Positions 44,323 through 54,000 of a stretch of DNA of 64,000 nt are shown piece by piece; positions within the stretch are counted from its first letter, which is position 1, and each line of letters opens with the position of its first letter. The DNA comes from Planctellipticum variicoloris (GTDB lineage: Bacteria; Planctomycetota; Planctomycetia; Planctomycetales; Planctomycetaceae). A program made the translations under genes and the position numbers. The DNA lies in NCBI RefSeq assembly GCF_030622045.1, contig NZ_CP130886.1, positions 3,733,557 to 3,797,556 of the forward strand. The letters are read 5' to 3'. The notes under the pieces were generated by a model. That model did not search any database, had not been told where the DNA came from, and saw only the letters and a list, made by a program, of their open reading frames with translations.

Positions 44323-46428
44323 TCAGCGCGCCGGAGCCGTCTGCCGCTCGACCTGTTCCCGCAGCCGCTTCAGATCAATGTTCTCTCCAGCGGCCGGGAA
44401 CGGGTGATCCAGCAGCCACCAGTCTTCGGTGAAAGAAGCCGCGTCGCCGGGCTGGAGTTTCTCGCGCGGGCCGATTGGCTCCAGTTCGATCCGCGGGCCG
44501 GCGGGATACCAGACCGATAACGTCAGGCCGGCCGCCTCGTTGTAAACCCGATCGGGATCGACCGGGAAGCGTTTGACGAACAGCGTGTTGTCGGGCCGCA
44601 GGTAGGCCAGCCAGCCGGCCGAGGAATCGAAGCCGAGCTTTGGCTTACGCGGCGGCGCGAGGATCTCCAGAAAGCCGTCCCGCTCGCGAATCTTTTCGTC
44701 GGTGTTCCGCACGTTGATGATCGCACTGTCTTCGTACATCGCATACTTCGCGGGGAAGCGGCTGGTCCCCTGCAGAGGAATCAGGCAGATGCCTCCGCCG
44801 GGGGAAAACGACCGGCCCCAGTGGCAGTATTCCCGCGGCTGATCGGAGACGTTGACGAGCGTCTGCCGGCAGGAGAGTCGGGAGGCGCCGGTCAGGGTGG
44901 GGGGATGGAGTTCAAAATCGCGCAGCACCTGCACCCCGGCTTTGGGGCTGTGGGGGCTGACGAGGCGGGCGGAGTGCGGGCCGGTGATCTCGGCGGTCCA
45001 GGTTCCGGACCAGATTTCCGGATGCGCGGGGACCGTCAGTTCGGGGCCGAAATCGAACCGGCCGGCGGACATCGACGCCGGTTTTCCGTCGGTCCGCGGA
45101 CGATCCTCGTCGTCGAGATAGAGGGCACGCCGTCCGTCTACGTAATACTCCAGCACGCGTCCACCCGCCTGCGGACACAGCACGGCGCGGGCACGGGGTT
45201 GGCCGAGCGTCAGTTCGACAGCCCGAGAGTAACCGTGGAATTCTGTGAACTTCGCCGTTGTAGTTTCGACGCCGTGGTATGCGGACAGAGCGGCTTCTGT
45301 GAATGCGTCGCGCACGTCGGACGCATCGCTGTTGCCGAATCCGGACCGCTGGATCATCAGGATGAAGATCAGTTTGCGCTGCGGATCGACCCAGGCCTGC
45401 GTCCCCCACGCGCCGCCGTGGCCGTAAGTTCCCGGCATCAGCAGTCGGGTCACCCCTTGCGGCTTTTCGAGCACGCACCAGCCCAGTCCCCAGCCGTTGC
45501 CGGGCGTGAAGCCCGTGACGAGGCCGGGCGTGAGAATCTGCGTCATCTGCTGCACGCGTGCGGCCGGCAGCAGTCGGACGTCGCCGAGTTGCCCGCCATT
45601 CAGGATCGCCTGGTAGAAGCGGGCCATGTCGGCGGCGGTCGAGAACAATCCGCCGGAGGGATTGGGCGTTCGTTCGACGGTGGGGTCCGGGATCTCAACA
45701 GCGGCCAGAGTTCCCGGCTGTTCGCCGGGTTTGCAGGTGACCGCCAGTCGCCCCGCCTGATCGGGCGACAGCCGGAAGGTTGTGTCTTTCATTTCCAGCG
45801 GATCGAAGATGTGCCGTTGCAGGTACTCGGCATAGCTCTCGCCCGAGGCGATTTCGATCAGCCGGCCGGCGACGGTCAGGCCGCTGCTGTATTGCCACTT
45901 CGAGCCGGGGGGAAACTCCAGCGGCTTCCGGCCGATCAGATCGACGATCTGTTCCAGGTTGAGCCCTTCGGTCTCCTTGCCGCCCGGTTGGGCCAGTCCG
46001 GCGGTATGCGTCAGGACGTCGCGAATGGTGACGGGGCGGGACGGAGTACCATCCTTCAGTTTCTGTCCGGTGAAGGACGAAATGTGTTTCTCGACCGGAT
46101 CGTCGACGCTCAGCTTCCCCTGTTCGACGAGCTGCATGAGGCCCGTCGCCGTGACGGTTTTGGTCATCGACGCGATGCGGAAGAGCGAGTCCGGCTGCAT
46201 GGCCTGGTCGGTCGCGGGGCCGGTCTTGCCGACCGCTGCGAGGTGCACGACCCGGTCCGGCGTGGCGATGAGCGTCACGGCGCCGGAGATCTGCCCGCGG
46301 TGGACGAACTCGGTCATCCGCTCGGAGATGCGCTGCAATCCTGCAGCGTCGAACTCCGGTTCTGCAGACGGCAACTGGCTGGAACACGCGACGAACATCA
46401 GCGCGATCGCGCTCATTCGGAGCAGCAT
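44323..46428 (-). CDS. Beta-lactamase-fold serine hydrolase with large C-terminal extension
   Basis: 701 residues from the ATG at 46428, which has GAGGTGA 5 bases upstream (the frame opens at 46485). Exported. The first ~390 residues are a class C beta-lactamase/penicillin-binding-protein fold: S-M-T-K with nucleophile Ser87 and Lys90, Y-S-S with Tyr180, and H-G-G at about 337-339 in place of K-T-G. This pattern fits esterase or D-amino-acid peptidase type family members, not a classical beta-lactamase. The last ~290 residues are a beta-rich domain (G-G-R-V-L-E-Y-Y-V-D-G...P-A-G-P-R-I-E-L) resembling DUF4380/sugar-epimerase-like folds. The real substrate is unknown. Confidence 0.87.
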   Translation of the reverse strand: MLLRMSAIALMFVACSSQLPSAEPEFDAAGLQRISERMTEFVHRGQISGAVTLIATPDRVVHLAAVGKTGPATDQAMQPDSLFRIASMTKTVTATGLMQLVEQGKLSVDDPVEKHISSFTGQKLKDGTPSRPVTIRDVLTHTAGLAQPGGKETEGLNLEQIVDLIGRKPLEFPPGSKWQYSSGLTVAGRLIEIASGESYAEYLQRHIFDPLEMKDTTFRLSPDQAGRLAVTCKPGEQPGTLAAVEIPDPTVERTPNPSGGLFSTAADMARFYQAILNGGQLGDVRLLPAARVQQMTQILTPGLVTGFTPGNGWGLGWCVLEKPQGVTRLLMPGTYGHGGAWGTQAWVDPQRKLIFILMIQRSGFGNSDASDVRDAFTEAALSAYHGVETTTAKFTEFHGYSRAVELTLGQPRARAVLCPQAGGRVLEYYVDGRRALYLDDEDRPRTDGKPASMSAGRFDFGPELTVPAHPEIWSGTWTAEITGPHSARLVSPHSPKAGVQVLRDFELHPPTLTGASRLSCRQTLVNVSDQPREYCHWGRSFSPGGGICLIPLQGTSRFPAKYAMYEDSAIINVRNTDEKIRERDGFLEILAPPRKPKLGFDSSAGWLAYLRPDNTLFVKRFPVDPDRVYNEAAGLTLSVWYPAGPRIELEPIGPREKLQPGDAASFTEDWWLLDHPFPAAGENIDLKRLREQVERQTAPAR

Positions 46429-46545
46429 GGCGTCACCTCGATAGTCAACTCTCGGTGCAGATCTCGGGCAGGCGATTCCTGCCAAAGTGCGAGAGAGGAT
46501 GATATCAGAGAGGCCGGACGGCTGCCCGCGCTGCTCCGCGCACGG

Positions 46546-46704
46546 CTACCTCATGAAGCTTCCGCTGCCGCCCATCGAAGACCTCAGGCTGTCCAGAATC
46601 GAGATCGCCACTTTGCGAACGGGATTTCCGGGGAAGTCGATCGATGCGACGATGACCAGCAGCAGAACGAAGAACCCGATCTTCGGTCCCGATGAATCGG
46701 ACAT
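46546..46704 (-). CDS. Possible small membrane protein
   Basis: 52-residue frame starting at the ATG at 46704: M-S-D-S-S-G-P-K-I then one hydrophobic helix (F-F-V-L-L-L-V-I-V-A-S-I) and a Gly/Ser tail. AGGGG lies upstream. The helix and sensible start support it, but it is short and unrecognised, so it may be chance. Confidence 0.4.
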   Translation of the reverse strand: MSDSSGPKIGFFVLLLVIVASIDFPGNPVRKVAISILDSLRSSMGGSGSFMR

Positions 46705-46930
46705 TCCGGCGGCCCCTGCGCAACAATGACTGCTCCGCGGGCCGACGCAAGAGGGACTTCCGCCGACGGGAGCTGTGCCGCGCGGCGATTCGACCGACTC
46801 GTGAGCGATTGGCCCGCCGTGAGTGATCCACTCTGAACGCTACGCCACGATCCGGGTGCTGTCAAACGTGGAAGGAGACGCACAGGACGATCCGCCCGGC
46901 GCCCAGTCTGGGAATTCGATGAACCAGACA

Positions 46931-47551
46931 TCAAGTCTCGGTCGGCGCGGTGGCGCCCGTCGCCGGGTGGCGGCGATACCAGTCCTCGACGACGTCGATG
47001 ACCAGCCCCCAGGCTTCAAACTCGCGCGGCCCGGCGGTTTTCTCGACCGGACTGCGCAAAGCCGCCAGTCGTTCGCGGATCTCCGACTCGGGGAGCAGGT
47101 GCAGGCGGGTCGCCAGGATGGTGGCCTCCAGCACCGCATGTCTGGCCCGGTTCAGGCCGAACATGTCGCGGACGCGCCCGGCATGCACGACGCGGGCTTC
47201 GATCTCGGTCCGGTCGGCCGAATCGTCGAGCGACGCGACTTCAAATTCATACCAGCGACAGCAATCGGCCAGCACCTGGCCGGGGATCTTCGCGGCGGGG
47301 CTGGTGGCTGGCGTTTCCGGCAGGCGATCGAGAGCCGCCCGGGCGATCAGCAGCACGTCGTCGACGACGTGAAAGACGCCCCAGGGGTGTTCCTTCAGAT
47401 TGCGATAGGTCTGCGACGTCTTGAAGGGCCGCAACAACAGCGTTTGAAAGTCGTCATCGACAATCGGTCCCATCGGCGCGACATTGATCGCGCCGCTCGC
47501 CGACAGACTGGTGACGATTCCTTCGACAATCATGCCATCGTTGTACGACAT
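46931..47551 (-). CDS. DUF447 family protein (FMN-binding split-barrel type)
   Basis: 206 residues from the ATG at 47551 or the ATG at 47533. DUF447: I-V-E-G-I-V-T-S-L...I-N-V-A-P-M-G-P at the start and T-Y-R-N-L-K-E-H-P-W-G-V-F-H-V-V-D-D, with a C-terminal helical region. The family has a flavin-binding split-barrel fold and is known mainly from archaea and from bacteria with tetrahydromethanopterin-type C1 metabolism, including planctomycetes; its reaction is unknown. Lies 41 bases past ruvC on the same strand. Confidence 0.8.
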   Translation of the reverse strand: MSYNDGMIVEGIVTSLSASGAINVAPMGPIVDDDFQTLLLRPFKTSQTYRNLKEHPWGVFHVVDDVLLIARAALDRLPETPATSPAAKIPGQVLADCCRWYEFEVASLDDSADRTEIEARVVHAGRVRDMFGLNRARHAVLEATILATRLHLLPESEIRERLAALRSPVEKTAGPREFEAWGLVIDVVEDWYRRHPATGATAPTET

Positions 47552-47591
47552 CACGTTGGGCCTGTCATCGCTCTTTTTCGCTGGTGGGCGG

Positions 47592-48119
47592 TTAAACCGC
47601 ATCGCGTCCCAGTCTGCGGAGCTGAGCGCTGTAGAAATGGCAGAGGGCGATGGCGCAGGCATCGGCGACGTCGTTCGGCTCCAGGATGCGATCCAGTTTG
47701 AACTCCTGCTGGATGGCGCGCTGGATCTGTTCCTTGGAGGCTCGCCCGCTGCCGGTCAGCAGGCGCTTGATCTGGGTGGCGGAGTAGTGGACTACGGGGA
47801 GTCCGGCGTCCATGGCGGTCAGCAGAATCCCGCCGCGGGCGTGGGCCATCAGGACGGCGGTCTTCGGGTACTGACTGTGGGAGAAGACCTGTTCGATGGC
47901 CGCCTCCGCCGGCCGCCACTCTTCGAGAACTTCGCGCAGCCCGCAGGCGATCTCGTGAACGCGTTCGGCGAGCGTCTTCCCCTTGGTCGAACTGATCACG
48001 CCTCCGTCCCGCAGCAGCGGCCCCCGCCCTCCCCGCTCGATCACAGCATACCCGGTCCGATTGAGACCGGGGTCGATGCCGAGGATGCGATAGGGGATGG
48101 TCATGGGGGGCTGCGTCAC
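47592..48119 (-). CDS. ruvC: Crossover junction endodeoxyribonuclease RuvC
   Basis: 175 residues. Resolves Holliday junctions during recombination. RNase H-like fold with catalytic residues Asp16 (G-I-D-P-G), Glu76 (A-I-E-Q-V-F), Asp150 and Asp153 (N-D-V-A-D-A), all present. ATG at 48119, or ATG at 48104 (residue 6). It sits 20 bases past the stop of cysS and 41 bases before DUF447, so it may be cotranscribed with both. No ruvA or ruvB is in the window. Confidence 0.97.
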   Translation of the reverse strand: MTQPPMTIPYRILGIDPGLNRTGYAVIERGGRGPLLRDGGVISSTKGKTLAERVHEIACGLREVLEEWRPAEAAIEQVFSHSQYPKTAVLMAHARGGILLTAMDAGLPVVHYSATQIKRLLTGSGRASKEQIQRAIQQEFKLDRILEPNDVADACAIALCHFYSAQLRRLGRDAV

Positions 48120-48138
48120 TGCGGAAAACCAAAGTCCG

Positions 48139-49698
48139 TTACCCGCGACGCCAGAGCGTGCGCTCTTTCTGGTCTTCCAGCGTGATCTTCAGTTCCGCGA
48201 GCTTGTTGCGGACCAGGTCGGCGACGGCGAAGTTCTTGTTCTTCCGGGCGTCGGCCCGGATCTGGATGATGAGCTGCATCAGGCCGTCGAGCAGTGCGTC
48301 GTCCACCCCGCTGCCGGCAGTTTCGCGCGGCTGCCGGAACACGCCCAGAATGGCGGCCAGTTCCTTCAGCAGCGTCAAGCCGGTGGTCAGGGCGGCGATC
48401 TTTGCGGGGTCGGCGCCGGGGGCCTCCAGTTTCTGGTCGCCGATGAACGCGTTGAGAACGCGGCGGAGTTCGAACAGGACGCCGACGGCGCCGCCGGTGT
48501 TGAAGTCGTCGTCCATCGCTTCGAGATAGCGATCCCGCAGCGACTTCAACTCGTCGAAGAACGGCTGCAATTCGCCGGCGCTTTCCGGCAATGGCGTGGT
48601 GCCGGAGCGCTTCTCAGGGGCTTCAAGGCTGTAGAAACTCTTGCCGCTGATCCGTTCGTAGGTCTCGAACAGACGGAAAAAGCCGTCGAGGCTTTTCCCT
48701 GTTTCCGCGATCCGCTCCAGACTGAAATCAATCGGGCTGCGGTAGTGAGTCGCCAGCAGGAAGAAGCGGACGGTTTCCGGGTGGTGATGGGCGAAGACGG
48801 CCGTTTTGACCGACTCGGCCCCGGCAGAGCCCGCGAGTTTGCCGGCGATCTGGGCGGCCGCGGCGTCGCCGTGGCGGTCGTGACCGCCGCCGACCTTGCC
48901 CGCCTGCCCGCTGGCCTGCATCAGGCCGTTGTGCATCCAGTAGGTGGCGAAGGTTTTTCCGGTGCACGATTCCGACTGGGCGAGTTCGTTTTCGTGGTGG
49001 GGGAACATCAGGTCCAGACCGCCGCCGTGGATGTCGATCGAATCACCGAGCAGCTTGCGGCTCATGGCGGAGCACTCGATGTGCCAGCCGGGCCGGCCGG
49101 GGCCCCAGGGGCTGTCCCAGGCGGGCTCGCCCGGCTTGGAGCCCTTCCAGAGGGCGAAGTCGGCGGGGTGCTCCTTGGCGTCGCGGGTCTCGGCCCGGGT
49201 GCCGGCGAGCATTTCGTCGATGCTGCGATGGCTGAGCTTGCCGTAGTCTTCGTCCTTAGTGCAGCGGAAGTAGACGTCGCCGTCGAGCGGGTAGGCGTAG
49301 CCTTTGTCGATCAGCGACTGAATGATCTCCTGCATGTCCTGGATGTGCTGCGTCGCAAACGGGAAGTGGTCGATGCTGTCGACCCCCATCAGCTTCAGGT
49401 TGTCGAAATAGTCCTCGGTCATCTGCTTCGCGAGGGCGTCGACGGTCATCCCCTTCTCGGCCGCCTTGTTGATCAGTTTGTCGTCGACGTCGGTGATGTT
49501 GACGACGAAGGAGACGTCATAGCCGCTGTAGACGAGGTACTTCTTGACGGTGTCAAAGATGACCGGTCCGACCATGTGGCCGATGTGGGCGGGCTTGTAG
49601 ACGGTCGGCCCGCAGAGGTACATGGTTACCTTGCCGGGTGTGACGGTCTTGAAGTCTTCTTTCTGGCGGGAGAGGGTGTTGTAGACGCGGAGGGCCAT
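48139..49698 (-). CDS. cysS: Cysteine-tRNA ligase
   Basis: 519 residues from the ATG at 49698 (the frame opens at 49830). Class I synthetase that charges tRNA-Cys. Zinc ligands are in place: the first Cys in Y-L-C-G-P-T-V-Y, Cys in W-H-I-E-C-S, and His and Glu in H-H-E-N-E. The HIGH motif reads H-I-G-H, and D-I-H-G-G-G-L-D-L is intact. The KMSKS loop, however, reads K-L-A-G-S (G-K-L-A-G-S-A-G-A), which is unusual. The C-terminal DALR/anticodon-binding helices follow. A conserved-looking leader repeat lies upstream. Confidence 0.95.
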   Translation of the reverse strand: MALRVYNTLSRQKEDFKTVTPGKVTMYLCGPTVYKPAHIGHMVGPVIFDTVKKYLVYSGYDVSFVVNITDVDDKLINKAAEKGMTVDALAKQMTEDYFDNLKLMGVDSIDHFPFATQHIQDMQEIIQSLIDKGYAYPLDGDVYFRCTKDEDYGKLSHRSIDEMLAGTRAETRDAKEHPADFALWKGSKPGEPAWDSPWGPGRPGWHIECSAMSRKLLGDSIDIHGGGLDLMFPHHENELAQSESCTGKTFATYWMHNGLMQASGQAGKVGGGHDRHGDAAAAQIAGKLAGSAGAESVKTAVFAHHHPETVRFFLLATHYRSPIDFSLERIAETGKSLDGFFRLFETYERISGKSFYSLEAPEKRSGTTPLPESAGELQPFFDELKSLRDRYLEAMDDDFNTGGAVGVLFELRRVLNAFIGDQKLEAPGADPAKIAALTTGLTLLKELAAILGVFRQPRETAGSGVDDALLDGLMQLIIQIRADARKNKNFAVADLVRNKLAELKITLEDQKERTLWRRG

Positions 49699-49772
49699 GC
49701 GAGATCGTCCGTGAATGGAAGAGGAAGCCGAGTGTCCGGGGAGATCGCCAAACATTGAACCTGTCGGGACTT

Positions 49773-49822
49773 GCAGAGAATAGCAACGTCCGCGGCGGAC
49801 GGGAACAGCACTCCGGAGGGGG
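49773..49822 (-). promoter_or_regulatory. Leader repeat upstream of cysS
   Basis: On the minus strand reads CCGGAGTGCTGTTCCCGTCCGCCGCGGACG then TTGCTATTCTC, with a GTCCGC/GCGGAC hairpin. A near-copy is at 50180-50222 at a similar distance before the next gene. May be a regulatory leader or a dispersed repeat. Confidence 0.5.
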
Positions 49823-49861
49823 CGCCGCAACAGAAGCGGAACTCGCGGTCACGCCGCCGCG

Positions 49862-50122
49862 TTACCGCCGATGACGACGTACCGGGCCTTGCGGGAGTTC
49901 AAGCACTTCACAACGTTCAGGAAGCGAGCGAGCATCGTAGTGCTTCCGGGGCATCCGACCGCCGTTCATGTCCCAGGCGAGCTGCTGGTGGGCGGCCAGC
50001 CATTCCAGACGCTCAATATCAGACAGCGACTGAAACCAGCGGGCGCGAGCCTGAAGGCTGCCGTCCTGCACGTCGTGCGAAACACTCGGGGCAGATTCCG
50101 GTCGGACGACGGCTCGGGACAT
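49862..50122 (-). CDS. Small hypothetical protein
   Basis: 86 residues from the ATG at 50122. Basic, with a central helical block R-A-R-W-F-Q-S-L-S-D-I-E-R-L-E-W-L-A-A-H that resembles short uncharacterised planctomycete proteins. No signal or membrane helix. Same strand as cysS, with its own leader repeat upstream, so probably a separate unit. Function unknown. Confidence 0.5.
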   Translation of the reverse strand: MSRAVVRPESAPSVSHDVQDGSLQARARWFQSLSDIERLEWLAAHQQLAWDMNGGRMPRKHYDARSLPERCEVLELPQGPVRRHRR

Positions 50123-50179
50123 GCGTTTCCTGACTTTAATCGGGCCATACACCGTCGCGGTCCTGACATATCTTGACTT

Positions 50180-50222
50180 TCTGAGGATAGCACCGTCCTC
50201 CGCGGACGGGAACTGCACTCCG
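50180..50222 (-). promoter_or_regulatory. Leader repeat upstream of small hypothetical gene
   Basis: Minus strand: CCGGAGTGCAGTTCCCGTCCGCGGAGGACG then GTGCTATCCTC. Matches 49773-49822 at most positions. It lies 58-100 bases before the ATG at 50122. Confidence 0.5.
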
Positions 50223-50229
50223 GCAGGGT

Positions 50230-51012
50230 TCAGACGGGTGCGGGCACGAGGCGTTGCAGTTCGCGCAGGAGAAACGCTTCCGGGGCCAGCTTCGGGACGA
50301 CAGTGGATGCACCGGCGGCCTGGACTTGTTCGACCAGTTCCGGCAGCGGGAAGTCGAGACTGACGACAATGGGCAAATCGGGATGCGTCTCGCGATACGC
50401 CATGAGTTGCTGCTGTCCGCCCGATACCCAGGGGTCGCCGTCGAGCCAGAGAATTCCGGCCTTTACGGGATCACACTCGACCAAGCCGCCGGCCTGCTGA
50501 ATCAGCAGGCACCATGTCTCCTGCCATGCCCGGTCCGGAGAGACAACCGCAAAGGTACCGCCGGCCAGTGATGCGTCCGTTTGAGGGTGGTCTGCCGCGA
50601 AGCATTCGTCCCGTGTGGCGGTCAGAGGCAGCGGCGTCCCCTGCCCAGCATTCAGCAGCGACCACTCGGCCTGCAGTCGCTGGACTGCCCAGACTGCCGG
50701 CACCCGTGAGGCTGCGGGCCAAAGGTCGCGCCGTCGCCCGTCCGCCTCGCACCAGGCCCCGGCGACGACGACCAGCCGGGCGATCGGCGTCCGGGTCAGC
50801 AGGCGGGCGATTTCGGCGGTCGGGTATTCATCCGGGTGGCTCTGCAGAACGACGACGAGATCCGGAATCGCTCCGGAATCGATTGCGAGAGCCGACGCAA
50901 TATCGGGCCAGCGAATGCTTCGAGCGGACTTTGTCTGCTCACTCAGCCAATCGAGCACCAGGGCAAATTCGGGCCGGTCGGCTTGTCCGAGAATCCAGGT
51001 AACGGGGGTCAT
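50230..51012 (-). CDS. Partner protein of AddB-like nuclease, possible pseudo-receiver domain
   Basis: 260 residues from the ATG at 51012, which overlaps the upstream stop as ATGA, so it is translationally coupled to the AddB-like gene. Not recognised. The C-terminal part (L-P-I-V-V-S-L-D-F-P-L-P...A-G-A-S-T-V-V-P-K-L) looks like the last strands and helices of a response-regulator receiver domain, without a clear phosphorylation Asp. No DNA-binding motif seen. A job with the nuclease is inferred from coupling only. Confidence 0.6.
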   Translation of the reverse strand: MTPVTWILGQADRPEFALVLDWLSEQTKSARSIRWPDIASALAIDSGAIPDLVVVLQSHPDEYPTAEIARLLTRTPIARLVVVAGAWCEADGRRRDLWPAASRVPAVWAVQRLQAEWSLLNAGQGTPLPLTATRDECFAADHPQTDASLAGGTFAVVSPDRAWQETWCLLIQQAGGLVECDPVKAGILWLDGDPWVSGGQQQLMAYRETHPDLPIVVSLDFPLPELVEQVQAAGASTVVPKLAPEAFLLRELQRLVPAPV

Positions 51013-54000
51013 GCGGGCGACTCCGCATCGACCGGCGCGGCCGTTGCTGGCAGGCGGCTCCGTTTTCCGAGCAGGTCGGCGAGGGGACGGATCTGATTGA
51101 CACGGCAGACGGTCCGGTATGCGCAGTGTCCGGTGCATTGCTCGTCGGCATTTTCGACGACAAACCGCCCCGAGCGAATTCCCGCGGCCAGTCGCGGAAC
51201 GACCACGTCGAGAGTGGCTTCCAACTGATCCAGCACGGCCTGCTCCAGCGACCCGAACTTCGCCCTGTTGCGAAGTCCGGGCGAAAACCCCGTCTCCTTC
51301 AACGCCCAGTAGCCCATCTGGAACGGGACGGCGTCCGGGCCGGCCAGGCCAAGGCGTTTCACCGCCAGCAGATAGAGCGGGAGCTGCAGCCCACGTCCGG
51401 ATTCCAGATCGTCGAGTTTCAGCGTGGGCCGCTTGCCCGTTTTGTAGTCGATGACCGTAAAAACGTCTTTGTCCCCGGCGCGGCCGCGGTCGACTCGGTC
51501 GATACGGCCCCAGACGACGGTCTGGTCAGCCCCTTTCCCCAGCACCAGCGGCTGACGGGCGGCGGCGGGATCATCCTGCTCGCGGGGCAGTTTTCCGAAG
51601 GCCAGTTCCGGCGGCAGCGGCTCGGCGAGCTGCTCCCAGGAGGCTTTCACATGCTCCAGGTACTCGGTGTTCTGCTGAGCGAAGGCGATCGCCCATTCCT
51701 CCATGAGCAGGTGTTCGATGCGCTGCAATGCCTGCTGCAGTTCGGTCTCCGGGATCCGGCGACCGAGCCGCTCTTCGACGTACTCGACAAACTGCCGGGC
51801 CAGATCGTCGCCGAGCCGCATGCCATTCTCGCGGAGCAGCCGCGCGAGGACGTCGTGAATCATCACGCCCCGTCCCAGGTGGTCGGTCCCTTCCTCCGGC
51901 AGCGGCAATTCGGCAACGTCCAGCACGTTTTCCAGCCAGAATCGGAACGGGCACTCGGCGTAGGATTCGAGTTCCGTGGCGCTGAACTGGTGCGAGGCCG
52001 CGAACCGGCCCTGGAGCCCCTGAATATTCTGCGGCAGCGACAGCCGACCTTCCCAGGGGGTGAAACCCTGGGTCTGAAATCGCTGGGCCGCGACGTTGGC
52101 AGCCGCCAGGAGGTTTCGGGCCGTCGGCTGTCGGGCAGGTTCATCGGCCCACCAGCGGAGCAGTCCCGGATTCCCGGCTCGGGCTTCCACAACGCTCAGC
52201 AGCCGCAGGTCACCAGGACTGAGCGCGTCGGATCTGGTCGGCGTGGGATCCAGCCGGCCTTCGTGAGCCTCAGTGAGAACGCCTGGCGCAAACAGCGTCC
52301 GCAAGGCCGATGCATACGGACTGGGAAAGACCGGCTGGCCGCGGCTGCTGACGGCGGGATAGGAGAGAGTCAATTGCCGCGTCGGGCAGGCGACAGTCTC
52401 GAAGAACAGAAACATTTCATCCTGCTGATGGGCGGACCGCTGGTGCAGCCGGAGACCGGATTCGTTCAGGCGAGTCCGGTCGCTGTCGCTCAACAGGCAG
52501 TCGTCGACGCGGGACGCCGGGAAGGTGCTTTCGGTGAGCCCCGCCAGGAACAGATACGGCACGTCGAGGTGGCGGACCTGGTCCACATCGAGAATGCGGA
52601 CGACTCCGGCAGGTTCAACCGATCTGCCGATCGTTTCTCGCGACAGCAGGTCGCGGAATTCGAGCAGAAAATCCTTCAATGCAGTCTTGCGGGGTTCTGG
52701 TTCCAGTTCCCGTTCGGCTTCCGCTGCGTTCCGGAGAATCCGCTGCACGAGGTCCCAGTCCTGGCGGGCCTGTTCCGCTTCGCGAAGAATCTCCGCGCCT
52801 TTGTGTTCCGCGGGAGGGAAGAACCGCAATTGTTCGACCACTTCGGCGAGTGCATCGGCCCAGCGGTCGAGAGGATGAGCCCGACGCAATGGATCGAGGG
52901 CGTGAGACAACTTGGACAGGATGTCGAAGGCGCCGAACGCGTCGGCATATTCCGCGCGATTGCGCTCATCGACCGGCCGTTCGGCGACTCGCTTCAGGAC
53001 GCGGAGCATGACATCGCGTCCGGCATGCAGGCGATGGCGCCTGAGGGCGCGTCCGACCCGACGGGCAGCTTGCGTCCGGAGCGCTCCCATCGCCGGCCAG
53101 CCCAGGAATTCGCTGTGCAGCAGGTCGAGAACGCGTTGAAACGGCCAGTGCTCGATCTCCAGTTGCAGAACGCCGAACAGCGCTTTGACGGCAGGACTCG
53201 CCGAAAGGGGGCGTTCGGCTTCGCACCAGACCGGCAGCCCGGCGGCCTGCAATGCTTCCAGCCAGCGGGGACCATCGGCGGCGACGTTTCGCAGGCCGAC
53301 GACGATCTGACCGGGGGCGACGCCGGTCGCCAGCAGATGCTTGATCCTGAGCGCGACGGCAGTCCATTCGCTGTCCGGTCCGGTCACCGAGACCAGTTCC
53401 AGGCCTTGCGCGTCCCCTGCTGGTTTCCAGTGTCGAGGATTGCTGAACAGCCCTCGACGAACGGTCGCCAGGCCGGCCGGTCGGGAGTCGACTTCGGGAC
53501 TGTCCGTGACCTGGATGTCTCGTTCGCAAAGCTGCCCCTGCAGGCGCCAGAGAGCCGCCGCCGGTTTGGCGAAGAGTTCGGACCGGTCCGCCGACCGGTC
53601 GAGTGGCAGCGTGATCAATGTGTCCGGGCAGTGTCCGGTCAGATGTTCGATGATTTCGTACTGCGTATGGGTGAAGTCGGTGAAGCCGGCGATCACCAAC
53701 TGCTGCAGATCGGCGAAGGGTCCGAACCGCCCGTTCTCCAGTTCGGTCCGGGCGAGCCAGAAACGTCCTTCGGAGTCGTACCACTGTCGCTGCGTCAGCG
53801 CGTCCTGGTACTCCTGGAAGATCAGCGCCAGGTCCCGTTCTCGTGGTCGGCCCCCCTGCAATGCGTTCGCAAAATCGTCCGGCCAGATTTCTTCCCGCTT
53901 GAGTTCGGAAATGAACGACGTCACCAAGTCGAGAAATCCCGAGGACTCGGCGACGCCGCGAAAGTGCGGCAGTCTCCCCTGCTCTGCCAGTCGGCGGATC

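Noticed and set aside
44323-46428. True antibiotic beta-lactamase
   Set aside because: The K-T-G motif is H-G-G and there is a large extra domain, which fits esterase or peptidase relatives better.
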